NCBI RefSeq assembly: GCF_036373705.1
Contig: NW_027102756.1
Coordinates: forward strand, 28,852 to 92,851
DNA: 64,000 nt
Direction of reading: 5' to 3'
From: Amia ocellicauda
Taxonomy: Eukaryota; Chordata; Actinopteri; Amiiformes; Amiidae
The notes below the pieces were generated by a model. The model searched no databases. It had not been told where the DNA came from and saw nothing but the letters and a program-made list of their open reading frames with translations. Position 1 is the stretch's first letter. Each line of letters opens with the position of its first letter. Shown here piece by piece: positions 1 to 11,167 of this stretch. The position numbers and the translations under genes are program-made.

Positions 1-835
1 TTCTGTTATTTCCTCCTCATCTGTAGAGGCTACATTAGCCCACTCCCCGGTCTGATATTCTCGTAGTAACTGTATCCAAATGTTGGGCGGACATTTAGCC
101 TTCACGATGATGTGTACATCGTGCGGGTGAAGGAGGTGAATAACCATCTTTTCATCTAGAATATCCCAAAAAGTTGTGTTACCCTGGTTTGGTTTTAATT
201 TTGGGAGGGACGCCCATATCATTTCTTTTTCTCCTGGGGAGAAGGGGACATGGGTTTTAGTCGTATAGACTATTGATTGACCTTCCTCTTTACTCTGTCT
301 AGTTTTGACTTGCATGGGTGCAGCTGGGACCGTTTTCAGAGCGGTCAGATCTGGATACAATGTATTATTATAACCAAAATCAGTGATTGATTTATATTCC
401 GGATTATATGGGGGAGGAGCGCTAGCAAAACCTCCTTTTTCATATTCCCATGCTTTGCGATCTAAATCATCCCAATCGGGCCTGTCGTCCTCGGAGTGAT
501 CTGTGTCGCGACGCGCTCCTAACACGGCAGCACATCGCGCACCTACACCTTCACCTTTTCTGACCACTTTTCTTGCCCTTCTAATTTGCCTTGTAGTTCT
601 ATTAATTCTATCGTATTTTTCACAACTTCTGCTCTCAATTCACATTACTGTTTATGATGATCTTCCATTTCTGTTATTTTCTTTTCTTGATTCTCACCAA
701 CCTGACACAATATCACAATTCCTTTCTCTGTCTTATCTGGTTGTTGTTGCTTCCACCAGTCCCGGTGCTCCTTCGAAGACCAGTCTTTCTCCCAACTTCC
801 TTCCAACATTTTCTTCTCTACATTCTGTTTTTTTA
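1..835 (-). pseudogene. Decayed retroviral Gag fragment (endogenous retrovirus)
   Basis: Read on the minus strand, about 620 to 1 is open and translates to a Gag-like protein that runs off the left edge. It is rich in acidic residues, then has a PPPY late-domain motif (codons at 406-417, context APPPYNPEY), then a segment of the kind found at the start of retroviral capsid (THVPFSPGEKEMIWASLPK). PPPY motifs in Gag recruit Nedd4-type ubiquitin ligases for budding, which is family knowledge. Upstream (about 835 to 545) a coiled-coil-like, charged segment reads best in a different frame and contains a stop, so the copy carries at least one frameshift and one nonsense change. No LTR was recognised to its right. 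Gag assignment is fairly confident; the retroviral genus is not determined. Confidence 0.6.
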
Positions 836-1617
836 TTTCTCAAAAAACCAATAATGCTGGTGTCACTCATTGTGACGATTTATCTGAAATATTACATTAT
901 TATATATTATAATATATATATATATATATATTATAATAAAAACAAACACTCTAGTAAGGTACGGACACCCGTACATGACACTGGCTAAGGTAAGGGAACC
1001 CATAAACAACCATAAGCACCCCCGGACCTAGGACAGCCTGTAACTTGCTAACTTGCTGTTTTGTTTGCTTCTCATCGCTTGCTGCTAGTTGCATGCCAAA
1101 CGAGTTAGTTCTGTCCAAAATATAAGCTTTTTTTCTTCTAATAAACTCAATACAAATACAGTGCACTAGCAACTATTTCCCTTTCAAAAGTTGTAGTCCC
1201 GTTTCAGTTAAAACAAAATGTGTGCTTCAAAGAAAGAAAATACTATTGCTGCTGACTTGTGTTTCTTTTCCCTCTTTACCTGCTCTTATCACAAAGCTTC
1301 TCAACACAATCTCAGGTGCAGGTGCACTCTGCGCTATCCTTTGCCCGAGCTTTGTCCAGGAAAACTCACTGTAGCCATCTTAGTTCAACACGGGCTCTCC
1401 TTACCTGCGAGTCACACGGGTCCAGTTCACTTTGCAAGTGAACAGTCTCTTCTCAGAAACAATAAGGAAACTTGGAAAGAAACACAATCCCAGGTCGGTG
1501 TTAAAAAAAAGTTCTTTGTTTTCATATTAAAAGAAAACATTTGTATTTTCTCTGCACACTTCACAGCTCCAATTAGCACACTCAACTAATCCCTGCCCCC
1601 CTCAGAACCGTCAATAA
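836..1617. other. No gene seen; AT-rich spacer
   Basis: Apart from an AT-rich stretch at about 893-945 with a short (TA)n run, I see no coding potential or repeat that I can name. It could hold the leader or LTR of the gag relic to the left, but no TG...CA ends or primer site could be made out. Confidence 0.4.
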
Positions 1618-2057
1618 AGAAAGGTACTCACAGTCATTTTAAATATGACATCCTGTAGTGTTTCATTTCAAAATATGATCTTATTATCACTTGAACCAAA
1701 TAAATCCTTTGACCCACTAATAACAAATTACAGTTAGGGGGGCCACAGGTGTGATTTGAAAATACGATCTTCCATGTCTTTCTGTTGTGTTTTGACCTGG
1801 GGATCTGTAATTGTCCAAGTGGCTACTGCACATGTACTTATTTAATATTAAATGTGTTATTTAATTAGGCTTGGTTCTGGTGAGCATGTACAAGACGTCA
1901 GCTTTTTAAATAACTGTGTGTATTGGATCATACACATTTTAGAAATACTCTCACAAACTTCCCGCATTGGTACCTCACCAGGGAGGTAGAAAACAGCAAT
2001 AGCATTGAAAAAGTGTGATTGTAGTTCTGCTCTTCTGCAATATATTTCTACAAGATC
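1618..2057 (+). repeat. 440-bp direct repeat, left copy
   Basis: Nearly identical, in the same orientation, to 13,508-13,947. It begins at GAAAGGTACTCACAG and ends at CTACAAGATC. It lies 13 bp outside the left arm of the first palindrome, while the other copy lies directly outside the right arm. The right copy is continuous with the polymerase relic at 13,842-15,057, so the left copy is probably the duplicate. Confidence 0.85.
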
Positions 2058-2424
2058 TTTAACATCTTCTTTAACATTGTTTTAAAGGCTGGGACCAATA
2101 TGGTGGAATATCTCCAACACACGGACATTGAGAGACTCGACCCCTTTGTGCTGCTGCTCAGAGACCAACTCTCAGTTGTCTCTGAGTAGGCTATGGATCA
2201 ACTTCCTTTCCTAATATGAAGGAGACAATGGATACAAAACCTATAGGCAACTATGAAAAACAGGCGATTATTGTTATTCTTCTCATTATAAACTACTTAA
2301 TACATCTCTCGCATAAAGTACAACAGGATAGTGGTGACGTCATTCAGGATTGGATTGCCACTGGTCAAAAGCCCTCTGAGAGAAATTGTGTGGCGACACT
2401 CCACACTCTTAGAAGAAATTGTTC

Positions 2425-2600
2425 TGCACAGAACCATAAAGGGTTCCTCGAGTAATCGCTCTGGTGGATCCCTTTATGGTTCTATGTAGAACCCCTTCAA
2501 AGGGGTTACATGAAGAACCCCCAAACATAGCGTTCTACACAGAACCATTCGTTTTAAAATGTTATATATAGAACCCATTCAAAAGGGGGACACGTGCTAT
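2425..2600 (+). repeat. GGTTCT/AGAACC short inverted-repeat cluster (MITE-like)
   Basis: AGAACC and GGTTCT words alternate around short hairpins, e.g. GAACCATAAAGGG facing CCCTTTATGGTTC. This pattern is common in short non-autonomous DNA elements of fish. The mirrored copy is at about 13,000-13,165 in the other arm. The exact ends were not resolved. Confidence 0.45.
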
Positions 2601-3199
2601 ACCTGAATTTGTTTTCCAAATACAATCTTTAAAAAATGTATGAGTTCATATATACAAACACACATACACAACGTAGAAATCACACTACTAGTGAAGTAAC
2701 TTCATTTACATTATATGCCACAACTCCTCAATTTGGAACGCAAAAACAAGACATCTGATGTAAAAGTGTAAACTAATTACGAACAGCACTTTTGATTTTT
2801 ATCTTCAATTCAGGGGCTACTTATTCGAACAGTAAACTGTATTCTCTCTTCAGAGTGACTGGAATGTTTTTGCCTACATTCAACTTAAATATGAAAGTTT
2901 CCAAAAACGGCATAGTTTTCTTTAAGGCTATTCAATGCCAAACACAAAATTCTCTCTGCTTTCAGTGCTTGTCCTTCAGCACAATTACACAGGTTCATGA
3001 TGTTCTCATTTCAATACATTGTTTTCTTATTTAAACTATTTGACTTTGAGCTTACATTGAGAATAAAATCACTTTTGCAAGTAAAACCTGGCCAAGAAAG
3101 GAAGCAGCACTACAATAAAACAATACACAGAATACAAAGCAGTTCCTTCAAAAGTGAAAGTGATAAAGAGTGATGTCTGTCAGTAAATTACGTTGAGAT

Positions 3200-3476
3200 A
3201 CATATTGGTTATTTTGAATTAGGAGTCCAACTTCAATATCTTCTATTAACAAGCCAAAATACAGATCAGAATTACGGGTAATTGAAAAGAATATGTAGCG
3301 CCTAGGTAAGCTTGGATGTGTTCAGAGAAACACTAAAAACGGATTGGCTTTATTTGTGGAATGCAATCCTGAAGAGTATTTGATATTTTGGGTAATAAGC
3401 TGACCGAAAATATTAGGAGAGCCATATGCACAAAATAGTATAGTCTCCTAGTGCACGTCACCGCCCTCTATTGCAT
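3200..3476. other. 277-bp segment present only in the left arm
   Basis: The left arm has 277 bp between GTTGAGAT and CTATTGCATAATC; in the right arm these words are adjacent (near 12,375). It is either an insertion here or a deletion there. No terminal repeats or coding sequence were seen. Confidence 0.75.
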
Positions 3477-4423
3477 AATCTACAACACCTTATACATCAA
3501 ACCCAATTTACTAATATTATTGTTATGCATTAATTTGTCACATCTGCCTTTGTTGGTTAGGATAACAGTACAGGATCATCAATATGTACTGAAACGAAAC
3601 CTGTCCTAGTAAGGTCGTGTCCTAACTGGATTTGACAGAGGAGCGTGTAGCTGCCACCACCTTTGGTTTACCGGACGGTCCGGTCGAATAACCCTGGAAG
3701 CTAAAATTAGTGATGTTAAAGGGAGAGTGAAAAGCCAAGAGGAAGTATATAACCAAGTCTTTTTAATAACCAATTTAATACGCTGGGTACACAATGTGCA
3801 ATTTAGGCAAATAGAATAACAATCACAGTATCACTAAACAATCCATAAAAAGTCAATATCCATTAAACAGTTAAGTTAATTTCTCCCTCAAATACATACG
3901 ACCAATTAATATAATAAAACCGCAATTGACCTTCATTAAAGAAATACTAAAATAAACCATACAATAAACACCAATGTAAGTGAAAAGAAACCACAATATA
4001 AACATCAGATAAACCATACAATAAACACACCAATATACGTTACCACAATTACAACAGCAATTTCAACTATAAAAGCAAAATACAAACTCTTCAATGTAAA
4101 GCCAAAAAAAAACAAAAAACGGGTTAATTGTTGTTTTAGATCAATTGATTGGAATATAGCTAATAGGATCAGCACAATCCAATCAATCAATCACTCACTT
4201 GGCCCTGTTACACAGACTGATTAATAGCAGTATGTTTAAGTCTAACCATAAATTCATAAATTAGAGCAAAGAAACTGTTACTATGTTTAAACTTGGTTTT
4301 ATACAAGTCCTTGCCCAATGAAAACATGTAATCAAATACACATAATCCCACAAACAAACACATATAGATTTAAAATAGAGTCAGAGAGCTCCCGTCAACT
4401 GAACAGCTCCCCAGCATTTGGCG

Positions 4424-4525
4424 CACACTGCACACTGCACACTGCACACTGCACACTGCACACTGCACACTGCACACTGCACACTGCACACTGCACACTG
4501 CACACTGCACACTGCACACTGCACA
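4424..4525. repeat. Tandem array of the heptamer CACACTG
   Basis: About 14 uninterrupted copies of a 7-bp unit. It begins a few bases inside the end of the left arm and is absent from the matching place beside the right arm (11,160). Confidence 0.95.
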
Positions 4526-4529
4526 TGTA

Positions 4530-5214
4530 AAAACAAGCAGCCCCCTATTATCTGCACACAAACCAACACAAGCAATGCTAGCCGTAGAAAGAGTCTCTCT
4601 TGTGTCTTCTGAGCACTGCTTATATCCCCATCTGCTCCCGGTATGACATCCCGTGATTGGTCGCAATGCTCAGTCCAATTAGGGTTAATAAGAGCCAATT
4701 CAATCAGTGACAGAGCCGACTGGCTCATCACAGTACTACTATATTTACAGCATGACATAACAGCGCGGCGCTGGAGCGGGAAAGTGCGCTTCTTTTTGCA
4801 CATCGTCTACATGCGCGAAAAGCCTGGACACTTGGGCTAAAAAAAAGACAAAAATAGAAAGTGTGAAATATGAACGTTAACATTGTAGCGCAAACATTGG
4901 GCTTCGAGCCACGTGTAACAGACAGTGCGATTCAGAACAAAGTCAAAAATAGCTTCTGCACAACAATACAACTCTTAGCTAGTAAATTCATGTGGAAAAT
5001 GGACGCCCCGTCTACAGGGCTGCGGCAAGTCGTGGCCTATTTGTTGGGGAAGGATGTTGAGCTCGGTTTTCCAAACGAGCCGCTGCATATTGACCTATGT
5101 CTATTTATTTATTGATGTATTCATTTATTTATTTCAACATGTATTGATTCATTGATGATTTTCTCTGTGTATTCATTTTTAATTCTGGCATGGATTATCC
5201 TGCATACAAAAGCA
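4530..5214. other. Loop of first palindrome: no gene seen
   Basis: Short open frames only, with no recognisable domain, splice structure or repeat. Confidence 0.4.
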
Positions 5215-5526
5215 AAGGCCCGGGACAGTGCGAGCATGACTTATACAGCGCAGTGCAATCATGGTCGCTGCTTGACATCGTCCTGCAAATAAAAAAACAT
5301 TGGCTGGATGTCAAGTCACACATTGCCGGGCCAGACCTCGAAGCCGGATCCTCCGGATCGTCACCCTGCTGCTCTCCAGCTGAGCTACTCCGGCAACGGA
5401 ACATCGGCGCGGAAGGGCGCTATTAACTGTGCGCTGTTTCTGCCGTCACTCATCTCCTGCAATGCCGTGTTTATGTGAGAGCTGTGACGCGCTGTAGCAG
5501 CAACTACATGTTTACTACATCTCATC
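5215..5526 (+). repeat. Inner inverted repeat, left arm
   Basis: Its inner part (5,461-5,526) is inverted at 5,863-5,928. Its middle part, including a tRNA-like segment and GCGCTATTAACTGTGCGC, is inverted at about 8,059-8,200. The two halves of the right arm have been separated by hAT-type insertions. The spacer between arms is 5,527-5,862. Confidence 0.75.
5324..5395 (-). other. tRNA-like segment, degenerate
   Basis: On the minus strand it reads TGCCGGAGTAGCTCAGCTGG, with an A-box-like TAGCTCAGCTGG and a weak B-box-like GGCTTCGAGGTC, ending in a matching acceptor half. The anticodon arm is not convincing. It mirrors the one at 8,127-8,198, so it is part of a tRNA-derived or tRNA-carrying repeat rather than a working tRNA gene. 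Confidence 0.45.
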
Positions 5527-5862
5527 TCCTCTGGGGTTTCAGTGTTTGTGAGACGGTGACACTAAACGCTGAAGTATAATGTCGGCCAATAAGCGCACTG
5601 GACACCGCCCACTGGCTGTGATTGACACAGCGGGCTTGTATGACGTCATTCACTGCTACAATGATCGAGCGCAGAAATACACCGTGGTCGTGCAAAAATG
5701 CTTTTTCTACTCTTGCGGTTTTTATTTTACACTACAGGAATAAATAACTAAACCAATATTAAATACATAGATACATGTCCCTGCCGATTCCAATGTTGGC
5801 GATTCATTGAACATGTAGCACTATTTGCACATGCATGTATTTATTGTCTCACATTAGAGATG

Positions 5863-5927
5863 AGATGTAGAAAACATGTAGTTGCTGCTACAGCGCGTCA
5901 CAGCTCTCACATAAACACGGCATTGCA
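5863..5927 (-). repeat. Inner inverted repeat, right arm, first part
   Basis: Complement of 5,461-5,526. It is interrupted after the pentamer TTGCA at 5,923-5,927 by the element at 5,928-8,058 and resumes at 8,059. Confidence 0.85.
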
Positions 5928-5999
5928 CATGCCTGTAGCCAAAGTCCGTTTTTTTGTCTTCATTAAAATGATCCTTTACAGGAGTATTACATGCGAAGC

Positions 6000-7287
6000 C
6001 AAGGCCGGCCCTATCGGAATAGGCAAATGCTAGGGGCGCCCGAAAGAGTGAACATTTGTACGGAGGTTTGTTGCACTCAGTGCTTGTTATTGTGTGGAAC
6101 CAAGTCACAGCAATTCCTGGTTATTAGCCAATAGGATGTGAGTGTTAATATGGGATGTCCTGTATAGAGCTGCTGTTAGGGAGTCAGTCAGTGAGTTGAC
6201 TGCGCGCAGATTCCCTGCTCTCTCTGCACTGGGCAACAGCGGCACTTTGTACTGTCAAAAACAACACAAACACAGCTATTGGGTTTTGCTGATTTCTATA
6301 CATAAGCAGCTAAAATTGGACATTGTCAACCTCGCCTCTAAAATATAAAAGTGCGCACACGACCGGGGGTCACGGTGCCATAGCTTGTGTTCACCTAGAA
6401 ACTCGTCCGGCAGCGGCGGACGCAGCGGATTTCAGTGCAGACGCGTTTCAGCAGCGACACGTTTCCATCACACCCACCGGCACCGCGTCCAGTTTGCATA
6501 TATAATGTTGCTTGATATGGGATTTTCCGCTGCTGATGTGTGGTTGTGAAGCAAAGATATGTTTGAGTCCAAATCTGCCTGATTTCATGGAGATTTTGAG
6601 CTGTTTTTTGACTTGTCTCCAGTTGTTAACATCTTCCCCAGAACCCGCACCCTGAATTACTCAATCGTCTTCGCCCTCATTTTTCAACACTAATTTTGTG
6701 CAGTGCACAGTGGGACAAAGGGAAATGCTACAGACTTTAATCTAATAAGACACAAAATGCTTGAAAGTTTCTATTATGTTTATCTATATGACTACAATAA
6801 TCTTTAACAAATTAAAATGTAAGTGGTCTGAAACCGTTTTAATACAAATATATACATTTATTTAACCAGTTGATTTTTGTACTTTGTGAAATGAATGTAC
6901 TAAATATAAGCAACGGGGTAAATGACTAATTCACAGATTTAGTCCATGTCTGGACCTTGACTATACCTTGACCAAGAAATGTGGACCCTGACACAACATA
7001 ATTGACTACCCCTGCTGTAGAACATTGCTACATTATGCATATTGCACTAAGGTGTCTGTAATATCGTTTTTTCGTGCAATACTTTTATAATACTGTATTT
7101 ATAATTCATTTTATGTCACTTGTTTCTTTAATACTGTTTTTATACTGTTTGTGTGGGGGTTTTGTTTCTAAAATAAAGAAGATCTCAAAGACATAAAGCT
7201 ATGCAGTCTGTGAGTGTATGAACACAATGACCCTGCGATGCAGGGGGCACCACTTAAAATCTTGCCTAGGGCACCAAATTGGCCCTG
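6000..7287. mobile_element. Non-autonomous hAT-like element, inner copy
   Basis: The ends CAAGGCCGGCCC and, complemented from the right, CAGGGCCAATTT are of hAT type. The flanks TGCGAAGC (5,992-5,999) and TGCGCAGC (7,288-7,295) fit an 8-bp target duplication with one mismatch. Length is 1,288 bp; no transposase frame. It sits inside the element at 5,928-8,058. Confidence 0.65.
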
Positions 7288-7740
7288 TGCGCAGCAACTG
7301 ACGTTATGCAAACGACATCAAGCTGGATAGTGAGTATGGGGTGAAAAGAGCAGGAGAGACGGGAGAGAAAGCAGGCAGCAGCGTCATTGTCGCAGAATAT
7401 TGAACATATGTTCAAAAACACTGCCAAACAGGGTAAGGTTGTTATATTTACTACCTAATCTAACAGTTGAGATAGATAACGCTAACTACGTGCTAGCAAA
7501 CAGTCGTCAACTCCACGCAGAAGGTAGCTAATGTTTTTACTCGTGTGTGTCTGTGTCTGTCAGATTACACAAAAACTACAAGACCGATTTTCACGAAACT
7601 CAGTGGAGGGGTGTAGCATGGGTCAAGGAAGAACACAGTAAATTCTGACCATTATCCATCCAGTGGGACTAGCTAGCTACAGTGACCGATTCAGAAGATT
7701 TTTACCCTGAATATGTGTGATGTGTCGGCGCTCCATTCAC

Positions 7741-7768
<28 letters not shown>
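7741..7768. repeat. (GT)n microsatellite
   Basis: Uninterrupted GT dinucleotides followed by imperfect GT/GC-rich copies to about 7,803. Confidence 0.95.
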
Positions 7769-7772
<4 letters not shown>

Positions 7773-8126
7773 GTCTGTGTGTCTGCGTGCGTGCATGCGT
7801 GTGTTTGGACTGAAAAAGGTGGTACATGATCTTGGTAAGCAATTTGACAACATTGTAGTAAATATTTTCGGTGCATCAAAAAGCGTCCTCGTTAAGATAC
7901 CAGCAGACAAGCTAATCCAGCACAAATTAGTGCATAAAAAGTAACCAAAATGAAGTATTTAAACCTCATAATTGAATACAAAATGAGGGGAAAAACTGCA
8001 AAAAGGTCCACTTTTTGAAAAAAAGAACCCCCCTTCCACTAGGCTGGCTACGGGCCTGTTGCAGGAGATGAGTGACAGCAGAAACAGCGCACAGTTAATA
8101 GCGCTCTTCCGGGTCTTTCCGGAGTT

Positions 8127-8198
8127 GCCCGAGTAGCTCAGTCGGGAGCGCGTCAGACTGAAGGTATGAAGCCCCAGGTCCGATCCCTGGCTCTGGCA
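8127..8198 (+). other. tRNA-like segment, degenerate
   Basis: Begins GCCCGAGTAGCTCAGTCGGG (A-box-like) and ends with B-box-like GGTCCGATCCC and CTGGCTCTGGCA. It resembles a lysine-type tRNA body, but the anticodon stem-loop is rearranged to GACTGAAGGTATGAAG, so a functional tRNA is unlikely. It is the mirror partner of 5,324-5,395. Confidence 0.5.
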
Positions 8199-8227
8199 AT
8201 GAGCTACACTGTTTCCACTTCCACACT

Positions 8228-8325
8228 TTTACTCTGCACAACAATCTGACGCAGAGCAACCATGATTTTACAGCGAAGTGAAATCATGGTCACTCTGCTT
8301 CAGATTGTTCTGCAAAGTAAAAGCT
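8228..8325. repeat. Short hairpin
   Basis: Arms of about 40 bp: TTTTACTCTGCACAACAATC faces GATTGTTCTGCAAAGTAAAA across about 11 bp, with AACCATGATTTT opposite AAATCATGGT near the apex. Confidence 0.8.
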
Positions 8326-9092
8326 TTCATTTCATGTTGTGTAAAAAAAGTGCAAAAGTCCAAAAGTGTCTTGACAAGTGTTGAAATTAAAGCTAGACCC
8401 ACGCTAACGCGATTCTTTAAATCCCAGACGATATTTAAAATGGTGGGCTGCTCACATTTAACGACAGGCAGGATTTCACGGAATTTAGGTCTTTTGCATC
8501 ATGATGCCCCAAAACAACTATTGTTATTTGAGGTATTTGAATCAATACTTATGAAAGTCAAAATCAAAAACTCAAAATAATGTAACTTGTTTTCGTGGAT
8601 GTGCTCGACTCTCATTGGCTGCTGCCGGTCTCGGACCCGAGTCGCATCTTTAATATGAATCGTGTTGGATCTGCTCGCCTGCCTGGCGAGCTGCAGGTTT
8701 GAGCAGAGGGCAGCGGCTCATCAGTTAGGCCCCGACCTGCTGCTTTCTGTTCAACCGGACACTCAATGACTCCATTGAATGAACAACCGGCTTAGATTGT
8801 ACTTTTCAAATTGTGTAAAAAAGAGTTGGTTCTTTAATATGTTATTCATACAATTCTATGCTTAACTTAAACCCTCTACAGTTAAAAATATTGAAAATGC
8901 TCTGATTAAGGTTCAATTAAGCAATCGAGAGCTCTGTTGGAACAGATACCACAGGCAGTGCCCATCTTGCCCATCTTGCCAAAGACTATCAACATCAATA
9001 TTATTAGCATTAGTAATGTAACTATTCTCAATTTCCCAGCTGAGCTCACAGACACTTTCACTGACCCCCCCCTCCTTCCTGGGGGGTGAATC
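8326..9092. other. Loop of first palindrome: no gene seen
   Basis: No coding sequence or recognised repeat. Confidence 0.4.
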
Positions 9093-9912
9093 CCTTCCTA
9101 ATTGATAGGGTATTTCTGTTAGTGAAAGGACTATTTCCATACAATTTCATGACTTTAGACTTTAAACTATATCTCATTCAATGATTTATTTATTTTACAT
9201 TAAGTTATACCTTCAGTAACTTCCTTATTTTCCCTCATATTCCATTCAACCACCATCACAACTCTCATGCTGAAAGTGGCAGCACATGTCTTTCACACAT
9301 ATCAAACTCCCTTTTTCCAGCTTCCCAAGCCTTATTAACTCTTAAACCCGTCGTCAACTTCCTCAAACCTTCCTCAACATCGCTCAGACCCACTAAATTG
9401 CTCTGTATCCTAACAGCTGTTCTTTCTCCTTTTCCTAATTTCTTACAAGAAAATTCAAGTTATATTTATTGACATGTATTATTACTATTTATACACACAT
9501 TTCACTCCATTATTTTAACTAAAATATTTACTTAACAAAATATCTTTTAGAAAATAAGCCTTTTAATTGATTTCAATAATGATTCCCAGGTACCTCAGGA
9601 AAACAAAGTTTCAAAAAATGTGTCCAGTCAATGATTTCCCCAATGAAGAGTTTGCGTGGGCACTAAGACTGTCCACCTGCGCGGCTCATATGTCCTTATT
9701 GTGTCAACTTCCTCCTATTGAAGTCCAATCTACACCGGTACATGTTCAGAAGAACTGTTCCCGAAACTAGGTTGAACTGATCAATAGTTAATTTCTTACC
9801 TACACATTGTATTTAGGGATCTTATATCTGGGAATTTCAAAAACTCTTCATTGTGGAACTCACAGCTACCAAACGACCCTTTAATTTCCTGGAGTATCTG
9901 GTTATCTATTGA
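9093..9912 (-). repeat. Interspersed repeat shared with the second palindrome's loop
   Basis: Inverted and diverged relative to 24,386-25,122. Examples are CCTAATTGATAGGGTATTTC, the stretch around CAATGATTTCCCCAATGAAG, and CTGGAGTATCTGGTTATC. The sequence type is unknown. Members of one family therefore sit in the loops of both large palindromes. Confidence 0.75.
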
Positions 9913-11167
9913 AGACTCTGTATAGGAAGTTGAAGAAAGTGTTTTGTGATAATTATATAATGTTTTATATTAATACTAGCATTAGAAGTAGTTTGTATAC
10001 AGACTGAGCAGATTAGATTTAGCAGCACAAGTAAAGGGTCAACAAGGTTGGTTTGTTAGAAACTCCTGTCAGAAATGAAAGATCACCCAGTGCCGAAATA
10101 GCCTACAGATGTCTGCTGAGAATTTGTTTATGACTTAATCGTTTCTCCAGATAGGCAGGAATTGTTTCTGTTAACGAGCGATTGACACTAGGTAAATGAC
10201 GACCGTGGGATCGCATCTTCCTAGTGCACATCAAAGACGGACATCTGCTTTGGATCCATCACCTCTTCACGGGAGGACAGATCATAAAACGGACCCGGAC
10301 CTGTATCTTCTGATTGGATGAACGGCCATAAGATGTTACGTCATTTTCCTATAAAGCTGCACTCATGTTGGTAAACATTAAGTTCTCACTGAAGGAATTA
10401 TTCCTGACGTGGGGCTTCCGAGCGGCTCGATTAAAGTTCTATTTGCTTTATCTCCACGATTTCTCCACTTATTTCCGAGACGGTTCTACATCTATGTATT
10501 CATATCTTCACCATATTTTACTGTTTCCTCAGATTCCCATTTCAGAAATTAGCTCAAATTCAATTTTCAACATTTTATTTTGTATTTCTGGGTTGTAAAA
10601 TAGTATTTTATTTTTATTTTCTCCTTTAAATGGTTCAATGTTAATTTAGCTCACTTCTTCAATGCTTGTCATTTTATATTTCTATTGTATCCTTCAAATT
10701 CGTACCCTTTGACTACTTCACTCATCTTAAATCCAAGGTCTAATTTATTTCAGGTATTTTATGCTGGCCCCAAACATTTTCTGAAAATAAGACTATAATA
10801 TATCACTATTCTGTTTACATTCTCCTGCCTGGATTTTACATCAGGCTGTCAGGGCTGCACCAGAGTGCTGCTCCTGTGGATTTCAGCCTTTCATTTCCGT
10901 TTAATTTGACTTTATAGAATTTGTCCATAATATGATTTTTAACAAACAAATCCTTGTCCTTCTGGGTCTTAGACGACACCATTACTATTTATTTACTTTA
11001 TTATTACTTTATTTTTATTATTTAGTGTATATTGTGTATTACTTTAACATTATTCTCATAATAGAATATATAATTTATTTATAATTTGTGATGCCTTATG
11101 CACTCTATATGCACTCTATATACAGTTAAATGTTTAGATCCAGCCTGGAGCTGAACCTCTGGAGCCA
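9913..11167. other. Loop of first palindrome: no gene seen
   Basis: AT-rich, short frames only, no recognised repeat. Confidence 0.4.

Larger units (their letters stand above)
2071..4416 (+). repeat. First palindrome, left arm
   Basis: Inverted copy of 11,168-13,506. Compared stretches differ by roughly one base in a hundred or fewer; for example 3,606-3,794 reads identically to the complement of 12,051-12,239. The outer end starts TTAACATTGTTTTAAAGGC and both outer ends carry TTAA. The arm contains no credible gene. Arm-specific differences are a 277-bp segment at 3,200-3,476 and a tandem duplication in the other arm. Confidence 0.9.
5928..8058. mobile_element. Non-autonomous hAT-like element, outer copy of a nest
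   Basis: The ends are imperfect inverted repeats: CATGCCTGTAGCCA on the left and, complemented from the right, CAGGCCCGTAGCCA. It is flanked on both sides by TTGCA (5,923-5,927 and 8,059-8,063). The uninterrupted inverted paralogue near 5,455 shows the same site with a single TTGCA, so this looks like a clean insertion with a 5-bp target duplication. It contains another element (6,000-7,287) and no transposase. Assignment to hAT rests on the end sequence. Confidence 0.65.

Noticed and set aside
1218-1589. 123-residue open frame
   Set aside because: No recognisable domain, AT-rich non-coding composition and no neighbours that would support a gene.
2216-2455. 79-residue protein MKETMDTKPIGNYEKQ, present in both arms
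   Set aside because: Same reason; the end of the frame runs through the GGTTCT hairpin repeat.
2792-3034. Conserved 80-residue protein present twice (also 12,543-12,785)
   Set aside because: It is conserved only because both lie in the palindrome arms; the composition is unlike coding sequence and no domain is visible.
4370-4803. Cysteine-rich repeat protein (SVQCAVC and HCTLHTA repeats)
   Set aside because: It is the heptamer microsatellite read in several frames on both strands.
7691-7944. Short proteins with VCVCVC or HTHTHT runs
   Set aside because: These are frames through a GT microsatellite; the same applies at 21,723-22,073, 58,693-58,966 and 62,914-63,206.
8127-8198. Functional tRNA-Lys gene
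   Set aside because: A-box and acceptor parts are good, but the anticodon arm is rearranged and cannot form a normal stem-loop; there is a mirrored degenerate partner.
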